Source: Gordonia mangrovi (GTDB taxonomy: Bacteria > Actinomycetota > Actinomycetes > Mycobacteriales > Mycobacteriaceae). Taken from it: a DNA stretch of 64,000 nt. Of this stretch, positions 25,369-34,740 are shown piece after piece. Position numbers and translations under genes: made by a program. The notes below the pieces were generated by a model. That model ran no database searches. It saw only the letters and a list, made by a program, of their open reading frames with translations, and was not told the origin of the DNA. The stretch covers positions 5,270,001 through 5,334,000 of the forward strand of contig NZ_CP102850.1 in the NCBI RefSeq assembly GCF_024734075.1, in the 5' to 3' direction. Positions within the stretch are counted from its first letter, which is position 1. Every line of letters begins with the position of its first letter.

Positions 25369-26303
25369 CCGGACTCCGCCCAGTCCTGGCGGCGGCCTTC
25401 GGAGCTGCGGGCGGTGCCGCCCTGCTGCGCTACCGCCGCGACATCTCCCACGCCTACGCCCGCGTCGAGGCGCTGGACCGCCTGACTGCGGTGACCCGAT
25501 TCGGTGCGATGGAATACCTCGACCACGGCGCGGGTGAGGCCATCCTGGTCAGCCACGGCATCTTCCACGGCTGCGACGGCGGCCTGCGTTCAGTTCAGGA
25601 CACGATCGGCACCCGACGCGTCATCGCTCCGTCACGGTTCGGCTATCTCGGGTCGGCCATGCCCCGTGATGCTTCTGTCGCCGACCAGGCCGACGCGTTC
25701 GTGGAGTTGCTGGACGTGCTGGGGTTGCCGACGGTTGATGCCATCGGGATCTCGGCGGGCACGAGCGCGGCTGTGCAATTGGCCCTGCGACATCCGGATC
25801 GCTTGCGGCACCTGATCATCAGTTCGGGGAGCTTCCCCGGCAGCGACACCGCGCAGGCACCCCCGGAGTGGGCAAAGCTCCTGTACTCCGACCCACCGCT
25901 GTGGGCCTTGAAAAGGCTCGCCCGGCCGGTCTTCGCCCGGATGATGGGGGTACCCGAGGGGTTCCCGCGCGGCGTGGACGATGCCCGAGTGCTGACACAG
26001 ATGCTCGACACCATCTTCCCGGTCCGTCCGCGCGTGACCGGTGCCGTATTCGACGCGTACGTGGCAAATCCGGATGTCAACGACTATCCGCTCGAGGAAC
26101 TGCGGGTCCCCACCCTGATCGTGCACGCCGCCGACGACCCGCTGGCGTCCTACGAGGCCGCACGCGCCGCAGGCGAACGCATTCCCGACGCACGTTTCGT
26201 CGGCCTGGATTCAGGTGGGCATCTGCAGCTGGGCCAGACGCAGCGGGTACGCACCGCGGTGGCGGCTTTCCTGGCGTCCGGTGAGTTGGGCGACACGAGA
26301 TAG
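25365..26303 (+). CDS. Alpha/beta-hydrolase
   Basis: A 312-residue alpha/beta-hydrolase. A short hydrophobic N-terminal stretch (LAAAFGAAGGAALL) may be a weak anchor or signal. The oxyanion region is VSHGIFHG, the nucleophile elbow is GISAGTS (Ser), the acid is in HAADDPLA and the catalytic His is in DSGGHLQLG. Together these form a complete triad. Such proteins are esterases or lipases of unknown substrate. The start overlaps the preceding small frame by four bases. Confidence 0.87.
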   Translation: MTGLRPVLAAAFGAAGGAALLRYRRDISHAYARVEALDRLTAVTRFGAMEYLDHGAGEAILVSHGIFHGCDGGLRSVQDTIGTRRVIAPSRFGYLGSAMPRDASVADQADAFVELLDVLGLPTVDAIGISAGTSAAVQLALRHPDRLRHLIISSGSFPGSDTAQAPPEWAKLLYSDPPLWALKRLARPVFARMMGVPEGFPRGVDDARVLTQMLDTIFPVRPRVTGAVFDAYVANPDVNDYPLEELRVPTLIVHAADDPLASYEAARAAGERIPDARFVGLDSGGHLQLGQTQRVRTAVAAFLASGELGDTR

Positions 26304-26327
26304 ACGCCAGTCATCCGTCGATCCGAC

Positions 26328-26342
26328 ATACCCGCGGGGTAT
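26328..26342 (+). promoter_or_regulatory. CsoR-type palindrome before the ABC exporter
   Basis: ATACCC-GCG-GGGTAT, a 15-bp palindrome with the same arms as the one upstream of the peroxiredoxin gene. It overlaps a TATAGC that may serve as a -10 element, 48 bases before the ATPase start. Confidence 0.4.
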
Positions 26343-26389
26343 AGCGTTGGTCCTGGAACCACCAGCATTCGACAGGAAGCTCAGGTGCA

Positions 26390-27358
26390 GTGTCGGTCGC
26401 GATCTCCATCGAAGGTTTGACCAAGCGCTTCGGCGCCGTCACGGCGGTCGACGACCTCACGTTCGAGGTGGCGCCGGGTAGGGTGACCGGTTTCCTGGGC
26501 CCCAACGGGTCGGGTAAGACCACCACATTGCGGATGGTTCTCGGCCTGATCGCGCCCACGGCGGGCCGAGCGATGATCGGTGGCCGACCGTACCGCGAGA
26601 TCTCCCGGCCCATGCGGCTTGTCGGAGCCGCTCTCGAGGCGTCGAGCTTCCATCCCGGCCGCACCGGTCTCGGCCACCTTCAGACACTGGCGCCGCAGAC
26701 CGGCGTCTCGACCGCGCGGTGTCATCAGGTTCTCGACTTCGTCGGTCTCGCCACCGCCGGCGATCGCCGGGTGGGCGGGTATTCGACAGGGATGCGCCAA
26801 CGGCTCGCGTTGGCCGCCGCACTGCTCGGCGACCCACAGGTCATCGTTCTCGACGAGCCGGCCAACGGTCTCGATCCCCAGGGCATCGTATGGCTACGTG
26901 AACTGCTGCGCTCCTTGGCATATGAGGGCCGGACGGTGCTGGTGTCGAGCCACGTGCTCGCCGAGGTGCGCAGCACCGTGGACGATGTCGTGGTGATCGG
27001 CGGGGGCAGGCTCATCCGGGCATCGACCCTGGCGGACTTCGAATCACTGGCCGAGCGGGCCGTCGGTGTGCGCACACCCGCGGCCGACGCGTTCGCGCAG
27101 CTGGCCGCCGAGCGAGGATGGATGGTCAGCCGCGGCCCGGGTGGGTTCCGCGTCGACGCACAAGACTGCGCCACCGTGGGCGCGGCGGCGTTCGCCGCCG
27201 GCATCGAACTGCATCAACTCACCGACATCGGCGCCGACCTCGAGTCGGTCTTCCTGAGGCTCACCACATCCCCGGATGCCCCGACCGGCCACCTCGCACC
27301 GCAGATCGCTGCGGCGACCGGCCCGGGGCCGCACACCGAACCGGAGGGGCACCGGTGA
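26390..27358 (+). CDS. ABC transporter ATP-binding protein (exporter type)
   Basis: A 322-residue ATPase of the bacitracin/daunorubicin-exporter group. It has Walker A GPNGSGKTTTL, signature YSTGMRQRLALAAAL, Walker B VIVLDEPANGLDPQG and the switch His in VSSHVLAEV. A C-terminal extension of about 90 residues follows, typical of transporters paired with ABC-2 permeases. GTG start. Its stop overlaps the permease start (GTGA), so the two form a pair. Substrate unknown; the CsoR-like palindrome upstream hints at metal or sulfur stress. Confidence 0.92.
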   Translation: MSVAISIEGLTKRFGAVTAVDDLTFEVAPGRVTGFLGPNGSGKTTTLRMVLGLIAPTAGRAMIGGRPYREISRPMRLVGAALEASSFHPGRTGLGHLQTLAPQTGVSTARCHQVLDFVGLATAGDRRVGGYSTGMRQRLALAAALLGDPQVIVLDEPANGLDPQGIVWLRELLRSLAYEGRTVLVSSHVLAEVRSTVDDVVVIGGGRLIRASTLADFESLAERAVGVRTPAADAFAQLAAERGWMVSRGPGGFRVDAQDCATVGAAAFAAGIELHQLTDIGADLESVFLRLTTSPDAPTGHLAPQIAAATGPGPHTEPEGHR

Positions 27359-28158
27359 GGGCCGCGCTGATCGCCGAGTACCGCAAGTTCGTGTCCACCC
27401 GGATGTGGTGGATCCTGCTGCTCGCCCTGGTGGTCTACCTCGGCTTCATCGGGCTGGTGCTCGCCGTGTCGATGACCGTGGACATCGAGGGCCAATCGGC
27501 TCCGACGCAACTCGCCGGCGCCGATCTCGCACGATCCATCTATGCCCTCACCAGCCCCATCGGCTACGTCTTCGCGCTGGTGATCGGTAGTCTCGCGGTG
27601 ACCGGCGAGTTCCGCCACAAGACCATCACCGCCAGTCTCCTGGTGGAACCCCGCCGCACCGTCCTGCTGACGGCCAAGCTGATCGCCGGCATCCCGATCG
27701 GATTGCTGTACGGGATTCTCGGCACCCTCGCCGTGGTGATCACCGCCGCGCCGATGCTCTCCTGGCAGGGAGACGGCGCCTACCTCACCGACGGCGCGAC
27801 GGTGGAGGTCATCGTGATGTCGATGCTCGTGATGGTGCTGTGGACCGCCATGGGTGTCGCGTTCGGTTCGGTGGTGTCCAACCAGGTGGCCGCCATCGTG
27901 ATCCTGCTCGCCTTCACACAACTGGTGGAACCCATCGCGCGGATCGCGCTGGCCTCCTTCGACGCCACATCGTCGGTCGCGCTGTATCTGCCCGGTGCGG
28001 CAGCCGACGCGGTCGTCGGGTCGAGCTTCTACTCGTCGGTGGGCGACGGCGCCATCGAGTTGGCGCCACAATGGGCGGGCGCGCTGGTGATGCTCGCCTA
28101 CATCGCAATCTTCGCGGTCATCGGCCGCGCCACGACGCTCCGCCGGGACATCGCCTGA
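27355..28158 (+). CDS. ABC-2 type permease
   Basis: A 267-residue permease with six hydrophobic segments. The pattern of the group is clear: RAALIAEYRKFVSTRMWW at the N-terminus (cytosolic coupling helix and first span), GEFRHKTITASLLVEPRRT between spans 2 and 3, and an Ala/Val-rich last span. It forms the membrane pore for the ATPase encoded immediately upstream, with which it overlaps by four bases. Confidence 0.9.
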   Translation: MRAALIAEYRKFVSTRMWWILLLALVVYLGFIGLVLAVSMTVDIEGQSAPTQLAGADLARSIYALTSPIGYVFALVIGSLAVTGEFRHKTITASLLVEPRRTVLLTAKLIAGIPIGLLYGILGTLAVVITAAPMLSWQGDGAYLTDGATVEVIVMSMLVMVLWTAMGVAFGSVVSNQVAAIVILLAFTQLVEPIARIALASFDATSSVALYLPGAAADAVVGSSFYSSVGDGAIELAPQWAGALVMLAYIAIFAVIGRATTLRRDIA

Positions 28159-28189
28159 CGCGGTGCCGCGGGACGTCGCCGCCCGACGT

Positions 28190-30682
28190 TCAGATGAACA
28201 GGGTCGTACCGGATTCCTGCGCCTCACCGAGGAAGGTCGCCACACCGCCGAACTCGATCCCGTCGATGAGATCGGCCTCCGCGATTCCCAGCAGTTCCAT
28301 CGTCATCGTGCAGCCGATCAGGCGTGCGCCGCCCTCCTGGGCCGAGGCGATCAACTCCGGCAGCGTGGGCACTCCGTGATCGGTCATCACCTTCTTGATC
28401 ATGGAGGCTCCCGCACCGCCGAAGTTCATCGTCGACAGCGGCAGGTGGCCGGCACCCGATGGCATCATCATCGACATCATGCGCTCCATCGCCGACTTGT
28501 CGCGCGCCGGCGCGTCTTCGCGCCGCAGCGCATTGAGGCCCCAGAAGGTGAAGAAGATCGACACGTCCTCACCCATGGACACTGCGCCGTTGCCGATGAT
28601 GAACGCGGCCAGCAGTTTGTCCAACTCCCCCGAGAACACCACCATCGAGGTCTTCGGCTTCACCGGACCCGACGGCGTGGTGACCACACCGGCACCACCC
28701 TTGCGCATGGTCGCGACGTAACCCGGACCTTCGGGTTCGATCTCCACCAACCGGTGACCGTTCTTCGACGCCCAGGCCGGCGCGTCGAGCGCGAACCCCG
28801 GATCGGACACGGTCACCCGCACCTCGTCTCCGACGCCGATGTCTTCCATGGCCTTGGACAGCTTCATGATCGGGCCCGGACAGGCCAGGCCCGTGCAATC
28901 GAGATCGATGAGTGTCCCGGTGGCCTCGGCCGGCGCAGCCGCGATCGAACTCGCCTCGGCGTAGGACTCCATCGGCGGCATCGCCTCGTAGACGTCCTCC
29001 GGCTTCTCGTGCACGGCCTTGAAGGTGGTGGAACCACCCGAGAGGGTGGCGACGTCGGTGAAGCCGGTCTGTACGAGCACACGGTGGGCGAGGTAGGACC
29101 GGAATCCGACGGCGCAGTACAGGCGCAATGGCTGGGCCCGGTCCCACTCCCCTGCCTCGATCGTCTTTCGCAGCGTCGGCAACGGCACGTTGACGGCACC
29201 GGGGATGTGCCAGAGGTCGTACTCCTCGGGCGTTCGCACATCGACGAGTACCGCCTCCTCGGTGGCCGCCGGGAAGTCCTCGGCGTACCACAGACGCAGG
29301 TCGCCGCGTAGCACGTTCGATGCGACGAACCCGGCCATGTTGATCGGGTCCTTCGCGGAGCCGAACGGCGGCGCGTAGGCGAGTTCCTGGTGCTCGAGGT
29401 CGAAAACCGTCATCTGCTGGCGGATGGCCATGGCCATCAGGTCGAGGCGTTTGTCGATGCCGTCGAACCCGCAGGCCTGGGCACCGAGCAGGCGGCCGTC
29501 GTCGGGCGAGAAGAGCACCTTGAGATGCATCATCGCGGTGCCCGGGTAGTACCCGGCGTGGCCCGAGGGGTGGACGTGGGCCGCCTGGTAGTCGACCCCG
29601 GACGCCTTGAGCTGGCCTTCGGTGGCGCCGGTGCCGCCGGCGACCATCTCGAACACCTTGACGATCGAGGTGCCCTGGGTGGACAGGTATTCGGTGTCGC
29701 GGCCGCAGATGTTCTCCGCGGCCACCCGCGCCTCGCGGTTGGCGGGTCCGGCCAACGGCGCCAGATAGCACCCCGGCAGCACGGTGTGCGGGGTCTCCAC
29801 CGCATCGCCCGCCGCCCAGATGTCCGGGTCGGAGGTGCGCATGTGTGTATCGACGGCGATGCCGCCGTGTGCGCCGAGGGCCAGACCGGCGGCGGTGGCC
29901 AGCTGCGTGTCCGGTCGTACTCCGGCGGCGAGCACCACGAGATCGGCGGGTAGTGTGGTGCCGCTCTTGAGCTCCACGCTCACCCGCTCCCCGGACAGTG
30001 GCGCGAAGGCCGCAGCCGCGGTGGACAGGTGCACGCGGATGCCACGGCCCCGAAGATGCTGTTCGACGGGGATCGACATGTCACGATCGACCGGTGGCAG
30101 GATCTGGTCGGCCATCTCCACGACATCCACGGTGGCGCCGCGGTGGTGCAGGTTCTCGGCCATCTCGAGCCCGATGTAGCCGGCGCCGATGACCACGGCG
30201 TGTACCGGATCCCGTCGTCCGGCTTTTTGTTTCGCGAGTGCGGTGTCGAGACGCGCTTTGATGCGATCCATGTCACCGATCCGTCGCAGGACCTCCACCG
30301 CGGCATGATCGATGCCCGGCAGCGGCGGCCGGACCGGGGAGGCGCCCGGGCACAGGGCGAGCTTGTCGTAGGTTTCGGTGTACTCGGTCCCGGTGTCGAC
30401 CCCGCGCACCGAGACGGTGTGCGCCGACGGGTCGATCGCGATCACCTCGGTGGCGATGCGCACGTCGATGTTGAGAGATTCGCGCAGGCTCTGCGGCGTC
30501 TGCAGCAGCAGCCGGTCGCGTTCACCGATGACCTCGCCGACGTGGTAGGGCAGGCCGCAGTTGGCGAATGAGACGTGGTGGCCCCGCTCGAAGACGATGA
30601 TCTCGGCGGATTCGTCGAGGCGTCGTGCCCTGGCCGCTACGGAAGCCCCGGCAGCGACCCCACCTACAACAACGAGTTTCAT
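28190..30682 (-). CDS. Four-module CoA-disulfide/persulfide reductase (FAD, rhodanese, TusA, DsrE-like)
   Basis: An 830-residue fusion. Residues 1 to about 440 are a CoA-disulfide reductase: FAD motif GGVAAGASVAARA, catalytic Cys42 in SFANCGLPYH, NAD motif VVIGAGYIGLEMAE and the GDAVE-type FAD site. Then comes a rhodanese (about 455-555) with catalytic Cys in LYCAVGFRS, a TusA domain (about 590-660) with LDCTGLACPGPIMKL, and a DsrE/F-like domain (about 680-830) with a Cys in LIGCTMTMEL. Each module holds a sulfur-carrying Cys, so the protein looks like an intramolecular persulfide relay with an NAD(P)H-dependent reductase at one end. It probably reduces or shuttles polysulfide, CoA-persulfide or sulfide-derived sulfur in the cytosol. 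Confidence 0.9.
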   Translation of the reverse strand: MKLVVVGGVAAGASVAARARRLDESAEIIVFERGHHVSFANCGLPYHVGEVIGERDRLLLQTPQSLRESLNIDVRIATEVIAIDPSAHTVSVRGVDTGTEYTETYDKLALCPGASPVRPPLPGIDHAAVEVLRRIGDMDRIKARLDTALAKQKAGRRDPVHAVVIGAGYIGLEMAENLHHRGATVDVVEMADQILPPVDRDMSIPVEQHLRGRGIRVHLSTAAAAFAPLSGERVSVELKSGTTLPADLVVLAAGVRPDTQLATAAGLALGAHGGIAVDTHMRTSDPDIWAAGDAVETPHTVLPGCYLAPLAGPANREARVAAENICGRDTEYLSTQGTSIVKVFEMVAGGTGATEGQLKASGVDYQAAHVHPSGHAGYYPGTAMMHLKVLFSPDDGRLLGAQACGFDGIDKRLDLMAMAIRQQMTVFDLEHQELAYAPPFGSAKDPINMAGFVASNVLRGDLRLWYAEDFPAATEEAVLVDVRTPEEYDLWHIPGAVNVPLPTLRKTIEAGEWDRAQPLRLYCAVGFRSYLAHRVLVQTGFTDVATLSGGSTTFKAVHEKPEDVYEAMPPMESYAEASSIAAAPAEATGTLIDLDCTGLACPGPIMKLSKAMEDIGVGDEVRVTVSDPGFALDAPAWASKNGHRLVEIEPEGPGYVATMRKGGAGVVTTPSGPVKPKTSMVVFSGELDKLLAAFIIGNGAVSMGEDVSIFFTFWGLNALRREDAPARDKSAMERMMSMMMPSGAGHLPLSTMNFGGAGASMIKKVMTDHGVPTLPELIASAQEGGARLIGCTMTMELLGIAEADLIDGIEFGGVATFLGEAQESGTTLFI

Positions 30683-30856
30683 CTGCGGACTCCCGGCTCG
30701 AGTAGAACACCTTCGTCGAGCCTAGAACGATCAGGATTCGATCACCGGCCAACCGCCCATGATGTACCGAAAGTTCACACACGAGATCGCCGGCATTGTG
30801 TCCGCACGCCGCCCGATCGATCCGAGGCGCGACCGACGCCCTGACGCTGTCGTCGT

Positions 30857-31603
30857 CTAGCGGCGAAAAAGCTTGTTGCCCAGCCACACCAGCGGATCGT
30901 AGTGACGATCCGCGACTCGTTCCTTCATCGGGATGAGCGCGTTGTCGGTGATCTTGATGTGCTCCGGGCACACCTCGGTACAGCATTTGGTGATATTGCA
31001 CAGACCCAACCCGTGTTCGTACTGGGCCGAATCGCGGCGCTCGGCCACATCGAGGGGATGCATGTCGAGCTCGGCCACCCGCATGAGGAAGCGTGGCCCG
31101 GCAAAGTTCTGTTTGTTCTCCTCGTGATCACGGACCACGTGGCAGGTGTCCTGGCACAAGAAACACTCGATGCACTTGCGGAATTCCTGCGAACGCTGCA
31201 CGTCGACCTGTTTCATGCGGTACTCCCCCGCTTTCAGCCCTTCCGGTGGAGTGAAGGCCTGGACCTCACGAGCTTTCGCATAGTTGAAGGAGACGTCGGT
31301 GACCAGATCGCGGATCACCGGGAACGTGCGCATGGGGGTCACCGTGATGACCTCGTCCTCGGTGAACGTCGACATCCTGGTCATGCACAACAGTTTCGGG
31401 CGACCATTCACCTCTGCCGAGCAGGACCCGCACTTGCCGGCCTTACAATTCCAGCGGACGGCCAGGTCAGGAGCCTGAGTGGCCTGCAACCGGTGCAGGA
31501 TGTCGAGCACCACCTCGCCGTCATTGGCCAGGACGGTGTAGTCCTGCAGGTCGCCTCCGTCGGAGTCGCCTCGCCAGACCCGGAACTTCGCGTCGTAACC
31601 CAT
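30857..31603 (-). CDS. sdhB: Succinate dehydrogenase/fumarate reductase iron-sulfur subunit (Sdh1 type)
   Basis: A 248-residue iron-sulfur subunit (Rv0247c-like). The N-terminal 2Fe-2S domain has CKAGKCGSCSAEVNGRPKLL and a fourth Cys. The C-terminal part carries the 4Fe-4S and 3Fe-4S motifs CIECFLCQDTC and CNITKCCTEVCP. It passes electrons from the flavoprotein to menaquinone at the membrane anchor. ATG at 31603 is two bases after the flavoprotein stop. It is the last gene of the four-gene operon that begins at 34722. Confidence 0.95.
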   Translation of the reverse strand: MGYDAKFRVWRGDSDGGDLQDYTVLANDGEVVLDILHRLQATQAPDLAVRWNCKAGKCGSCSAEVNGRPKLLCMTRMSTFTEDEVITVTPMRTFPVIRDLVTDVSFNYAKAREVQAFTPPEGLKAGEYRMKQVDVQRSQEFRKCIECFLCQDTCHVVRDHEENKQNFAGPRFLMRVAELDMHPLDVAERRDSAQYEHGLGLCNITKCCTEVCPEHIKITDNALIPMKERVADRHYDPLVWLGNKLFRR

Positions 31604-31605
31604 GT

Positions 31606-33552
31606 TCAGTGCTCCTCGTTGCCGTGAGTCCCGGCATGGCCTCCGGCGTCGGGGTGGCCGGCGATCTCGGCCGCGGTGTAATACTTTTCGAGCTCGTCGA
31701 AGTCGAACAGCTCCAGCAGGTCCGGACGCATCGGGATCTGCTCCTCGCGGACCACGGCGACCTCCGGGACGGGGGAATCGTCGCCGGCTTCGGTGGTGCA
31801 GACCAGCAGCGTGTTGCGCCATGCCGGGTCCATTGTGGGGAAGTCGTCACGGGTATGGCCCCCGCGGCTCTCGGTGCGCATGAGTGCTGCCCGTGCGACA
31901 CACTCGCAGACCAGCAGCATGTTGCGCAGATCGACCGCCAGGTGCCAGCCCGGATTGAACTGACGATGACCTTCGACGGTCATGTTGCGTATTCGGCTGC
32001 GCATGTCGTCGAGGGCACTGATGGCCTCGTGGACCTCGGCCTCTTTGCGGATGATGCCCACGAGGTCGTTCATGAACTGTTGCAGGTCGGTGTGCAGTGT
32101 GTAGGGATTCTCCGGCGTGCCGTCGGTGGCAGGATCGAAGGGGGCCAACGCGAATGCCGCCGCCCGGTCGATGTCTGCGGGGGCGACCCGGGGGCTGGTG
32201 CGCAGCGATTCGATATAGGCCGCCGCACCGAGACCGGCGCGGCGGCCGAACACCAACAGGTCGGACAATGAGTTGCCGCCCAAGCGGTTCGAACCGTGCA
32301 TGCCGCCGGAGCATTCACCGGCGGCGAACAGACCCGGCACGCGGGATGCCCCGGTGTCGGGGTCGACCTCGATGCCGCCCATCACGTAGTGACAGGTGGG
32401 CCCCACCTCCATCGGTTCGGCGGTGATGTCGACGTCGGCGAGCTCCTTGAACTGATGATGCATGGACGGCAGCCGCCGAATGATCTCGTCGGCCGGCATA
32501 CGGGAGGCGATGTCGAGGTACACGCCACCGTGTTCGGTGCCGCGACCCGCCTTGACCTCTTCGTTGATCGCACGGGCGACCTCGTCACGAGGCAGCAGAT
32601 CCGGGGTGCGGCGGGCGCTGTCGTTGTCGACGAGCCACTTGTCGGCCTCATCCTCGGATTCGGCGTACTGCCCTTTGAACACCGGAGGTATGTAGTCGAA
32701 CATGAAGCGTTTGCCCTCGGTGTTCTTCAGGACGCCACCGTCACCTCGAACACCCTCGGTCACCAGAATCCCCTTGACGCTGGGCGGCCACACCATCCCG
32801 GTCGGATGGAACTGGATGAATTCCATGTTGATCAGACTGGCGCCGGCACGCAGCGCGAGTGCGTGACCGTCGCCGGTGTACTCCCAGGAATTCGAGGTCA
32901 CCTTGAACGACTTGCCGATGCCTCCGGTCGCGAGCACCACGGCGGGCGCCTCGAACAACACGAACCGGCCGGATTCGCGCCAATAACCGAACGCGCCGGA
33001 GATGGCGTCACCGTCTTTGAGCAGTTCGGTGATCGTGCACTCGGCGAAGACCTTGATGCGTGCTTCGTAGTCGCCGGTGGCCGCATGGTCTTCCTGTTGC
33101 AGCGAGACGATCTTCTGCTGCATGGTCCGGATCAGCTCGAGGCCGGTCCGGTCACCGACGTGCGCCAGCCTCGGATACGTGTGGCCGCCGAAGTTGCGCT
33201 GGGCGATTCGTCCGTCGGCGGTTCGATCGAACAGGGCGCCATAGGTTTCCAGTTCCCACACCCGATCCGGGGCTTCTCTGGCGTGCAATTCGGCCATACG
33301 CCAGTTGTTGAGGAACTTCCCGCCGCGCATGGTGTCCTGGAAATGTGTCTGCCAGTTGTCCTTCTCGTTGGCGTTGCCCATCGATGCCGCACAACCGCCC
33401 TCGGCCATCACGGTGTGGGCCTTGCCGAACAATGACTTACACACCACGGCGACCGAGTAGCCCTTCTGGCGGGCCTCGATGACCGCGCGCAGTCCGGCGC
33501 CGCCCGCTCCGATGACGACGACGTCGTATTTGTGGCGTTCCGGTTCGGTCAT
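31606..33552 (-). CDS. sdhA: Succinate dehydrogenase/fumarate reductase flavoprotein subunit
   Basis: A 648-residue flavoprotein (Rv0248c-like). FAD binding is shown by VVVIGAGGAGLRAVIEA, and the probable covalent-FAD His is in GKAHTVMAEGG. Substrate-site segments are FHPTGMVWPP, GVRGDGG and the helix with ARAINEEVKAGRGTEHGG. It oxidises succinate to fumarate (or the reverse) on the inner face of the membrane. The subunit lies between the anchor gene (59-base gap) and the iron-sulfur gene (2-base gap). Confidence 0.96.
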   Translation of the reverse strand: MTEPERHKYDVVVIGAGGAGLRAVIEARQKGYSVAVVCKSLFGKAHTVMAEGGCAASMGNANEKDNWQTHFQDTMRGGKFLNNWRMAELHAREAPDRVWELETYGALFDRTADGRIAQRNFGGHTYPRLAHVGDRTGLELIRTMQQKIVSLQQEDHAATGDYEARIKVFAECTITELLKDGDAISGAFGYWRESGRFVLFEAPAVVLATGGIGKSFKVTSNSWEYTGDGHALALRAGASLINMEFIQFHPTGMVWPPSVKGILVTEGVRGDGGVLKNTEGKRFMFDYIPPVFKGQYAESEDEADKWLVDNDSARRTPDLLPRDEVARAINEEVKAGRGTEHGGVYLDIASRMPADEIIRRLPSMHHQFKELADVDITAEPMEVGPTCHYVMGGIEVDPDTGASRVPGLFAAGECSGGMHGSNRLGGNSLSDLLVFGRRAGLGAAAYIESLRTSPRVAPADIDRAAAFALAPFDPATDGTPENPYTLHTDLQQFMNDLVGIIRKEAEVHEAISALDDMRSRIRNMTVEGHRQFNPGWHLAVDLRNMLLVCECVARAALMRTESRGGHTRDDFPTMDPAWRNTLLVCTTEAGDDSPVPEVAVVREEQIPMRPDLLELFDFDELEKYYTAAEIAGHPDAGGHAGTHGNEEH

Positions 33553-33610
33553 CTGGCAGAAACTCCCAACGTCAGATCGATTGCGCAGCAGGCGCTGCGA
33601 GAACAGGGAA

Positions 33611-34435
33611 TCAACCCACGAATCTCAGGTCGGAGATGGTGTTGCTGGCCACCAGCATGATGTAGAAGTCCGTGAGGACCAGGGTGCCGAGGGTGATCCA
33701 GGCGAACAGCATGTGCCGGGTGTTGAGCCGGGTGACCTGAGTCCACATCCAGTACCGGACCGGATGTGCCGAGAAGTGCTTGAGTCGACCACCGGTGGCG
33801 TGGCGACACGAATGACACGACACCGTGTACGCCCACAGCAGGATCACGTTGATCACGAGGATCACATTGCCGAGGCCGAATCCGAAACCGCCGTCCGCGC
33901 CGTGGAAGGCGTAGATCGCGTCATAGGTGTTGATCAGCGTGACCACCAGCGCCACATAGAAGAAGTAGCGGTGCGCGTTCTGCAGGATCAGTGGCAGCCG
34001 GGTCTCTCCGGTGTAGCGACCGTGCGGTTCGGCCACCGCGCAGGCCGGTGGTGACAGCCAGAACGACCGGTAGTAGGCCTTGCGGTAGTAGTAGCAGGTC
34101 AGGCGGAAGCCGAGCAGGAACGGCAATACCACGAACCCGAGCGGAATCCACATCGGGAGTTCCGGGAATGGTGTCCCGAAATGACTCGAGCCCGGCACAC
34201 ACGAGTCGCTCAGACACGGTGAGTAGAACGGTGTCAGGTAGTGATAGTCGTCCACCCAGTAGGCGGTGCGAACAAACGACCGCACCGTCGCATAGACGAC
34301 GAATGCCGACAGCCCCAGCACGGTGAGCAGCGGCGGCAGCCACCATCTGTCCGATCGAAGGGTACGCACCGCGATGCGCGCCCGTCCCGGGGAAAAAACC
34401 CCGGCAGAATCCCGCTCAGCCGCGGGCGCGCTCAC
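33611..34435 (-). CDS. Succinate dehydrogenase membrane-anchor subunit (Sdh1, Rv0249c-like)
   Basis: A 274-residue membrane protein with five hydrophobic segments, matching the single, large anchor of mycobacterial Sdh1. Likely quinone/heme-region residues include His in NAHRYFFYVA, CHSCRHATGG and NTRHMLFAW. The GTG start overlaps the upstream stop (GTGA), coupling translation to the 96-residue gene. An oddity is a TTTTTT run flanked by CCGGGG and CCCCGG (34387-34404), about 30 bases into the gene. Confidence 0.9.
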   Translation of the reverse strand: MSAPAAERDSAGVFSPGRARIAVRTLRSDRWWLPPLLTVLGLSAFVVYATVRSFVRTAYWVDDYHYLTPFYSPCLSDSCVPGSSHFGTPFPELPMWIPLGFVVLPFLLGFRLTCYYYRKAYYRSFWLSPPACAVAEPHGRYTGETRLPLILQNAHRYFFYVALVVTLINTYDAIYAFHGADGGFGFGLGNVILVINVILLWAYTVSCHSCRHATGGRLKHFSAHPVRYWMWTQVTRLNTRHMLFAWITLGTLVLTDFYIMLVASNTISDLRFVG

Positions 34436-34722
34436 TTCGTGCGCTCACGCGAGTGGAAGCCCAGCCCTTCGTCTTGCGCACCGAGCCACGCGGCCTCGTC
34501 GGACTTGCTGTCCGGGACGTAGATCACGTCGTCCTTGCCCTTCACGCGAATCCGGGGAGGGAGCGCATGCTCGAAATCATGCAGGTCGATCTCCAACCGG
34601 TCGAGGTCATTGGCCATCCGGCGAACAGCGTCGCAGTCCCCGTAATGCGCCTTCAGCGTGACGATGTGATGCCGCAGCGCCCCGATGCTGCGATGGAGTT
34701 CCTTCATCTCGGCCGCTATCAT
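34432..34722 (-). CDS. Small conserved protein heading the sdh1 operon (Rv0250c-like)
   Basis: A 96-residue soluble, charged protein. The first half is helical (EMKELHRSIGALRHHIVTLK, then GDCDAVRRMANDLDRLEIDL). The second half has VKGKDDVIYVPDS and a Trp-containing tail ending HSRERTK. Its place directly before the Sdh1 anchor gene, with a four-base overlap, matches Rv0250c in mycobacteria. The role is unknown; an assembly or regulatory part in the Sdh1 complex is a reasonable guess. A strong GGAGGG site 6 bases before ATG fixes the start. Confidence 0.8.
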   Translation of the reverse strand: MIAAEMKELHRSIGALRHHIVTLKAHYGDCDAVRRMANDLDRLEIDLHDFEHALPPRIRVKGKDDVIYVPDSKSDEAAWLGAQDEGLGFHSRERTK

Positions 34723-34740
34723 GGCTTCCCTCCAGGATGG

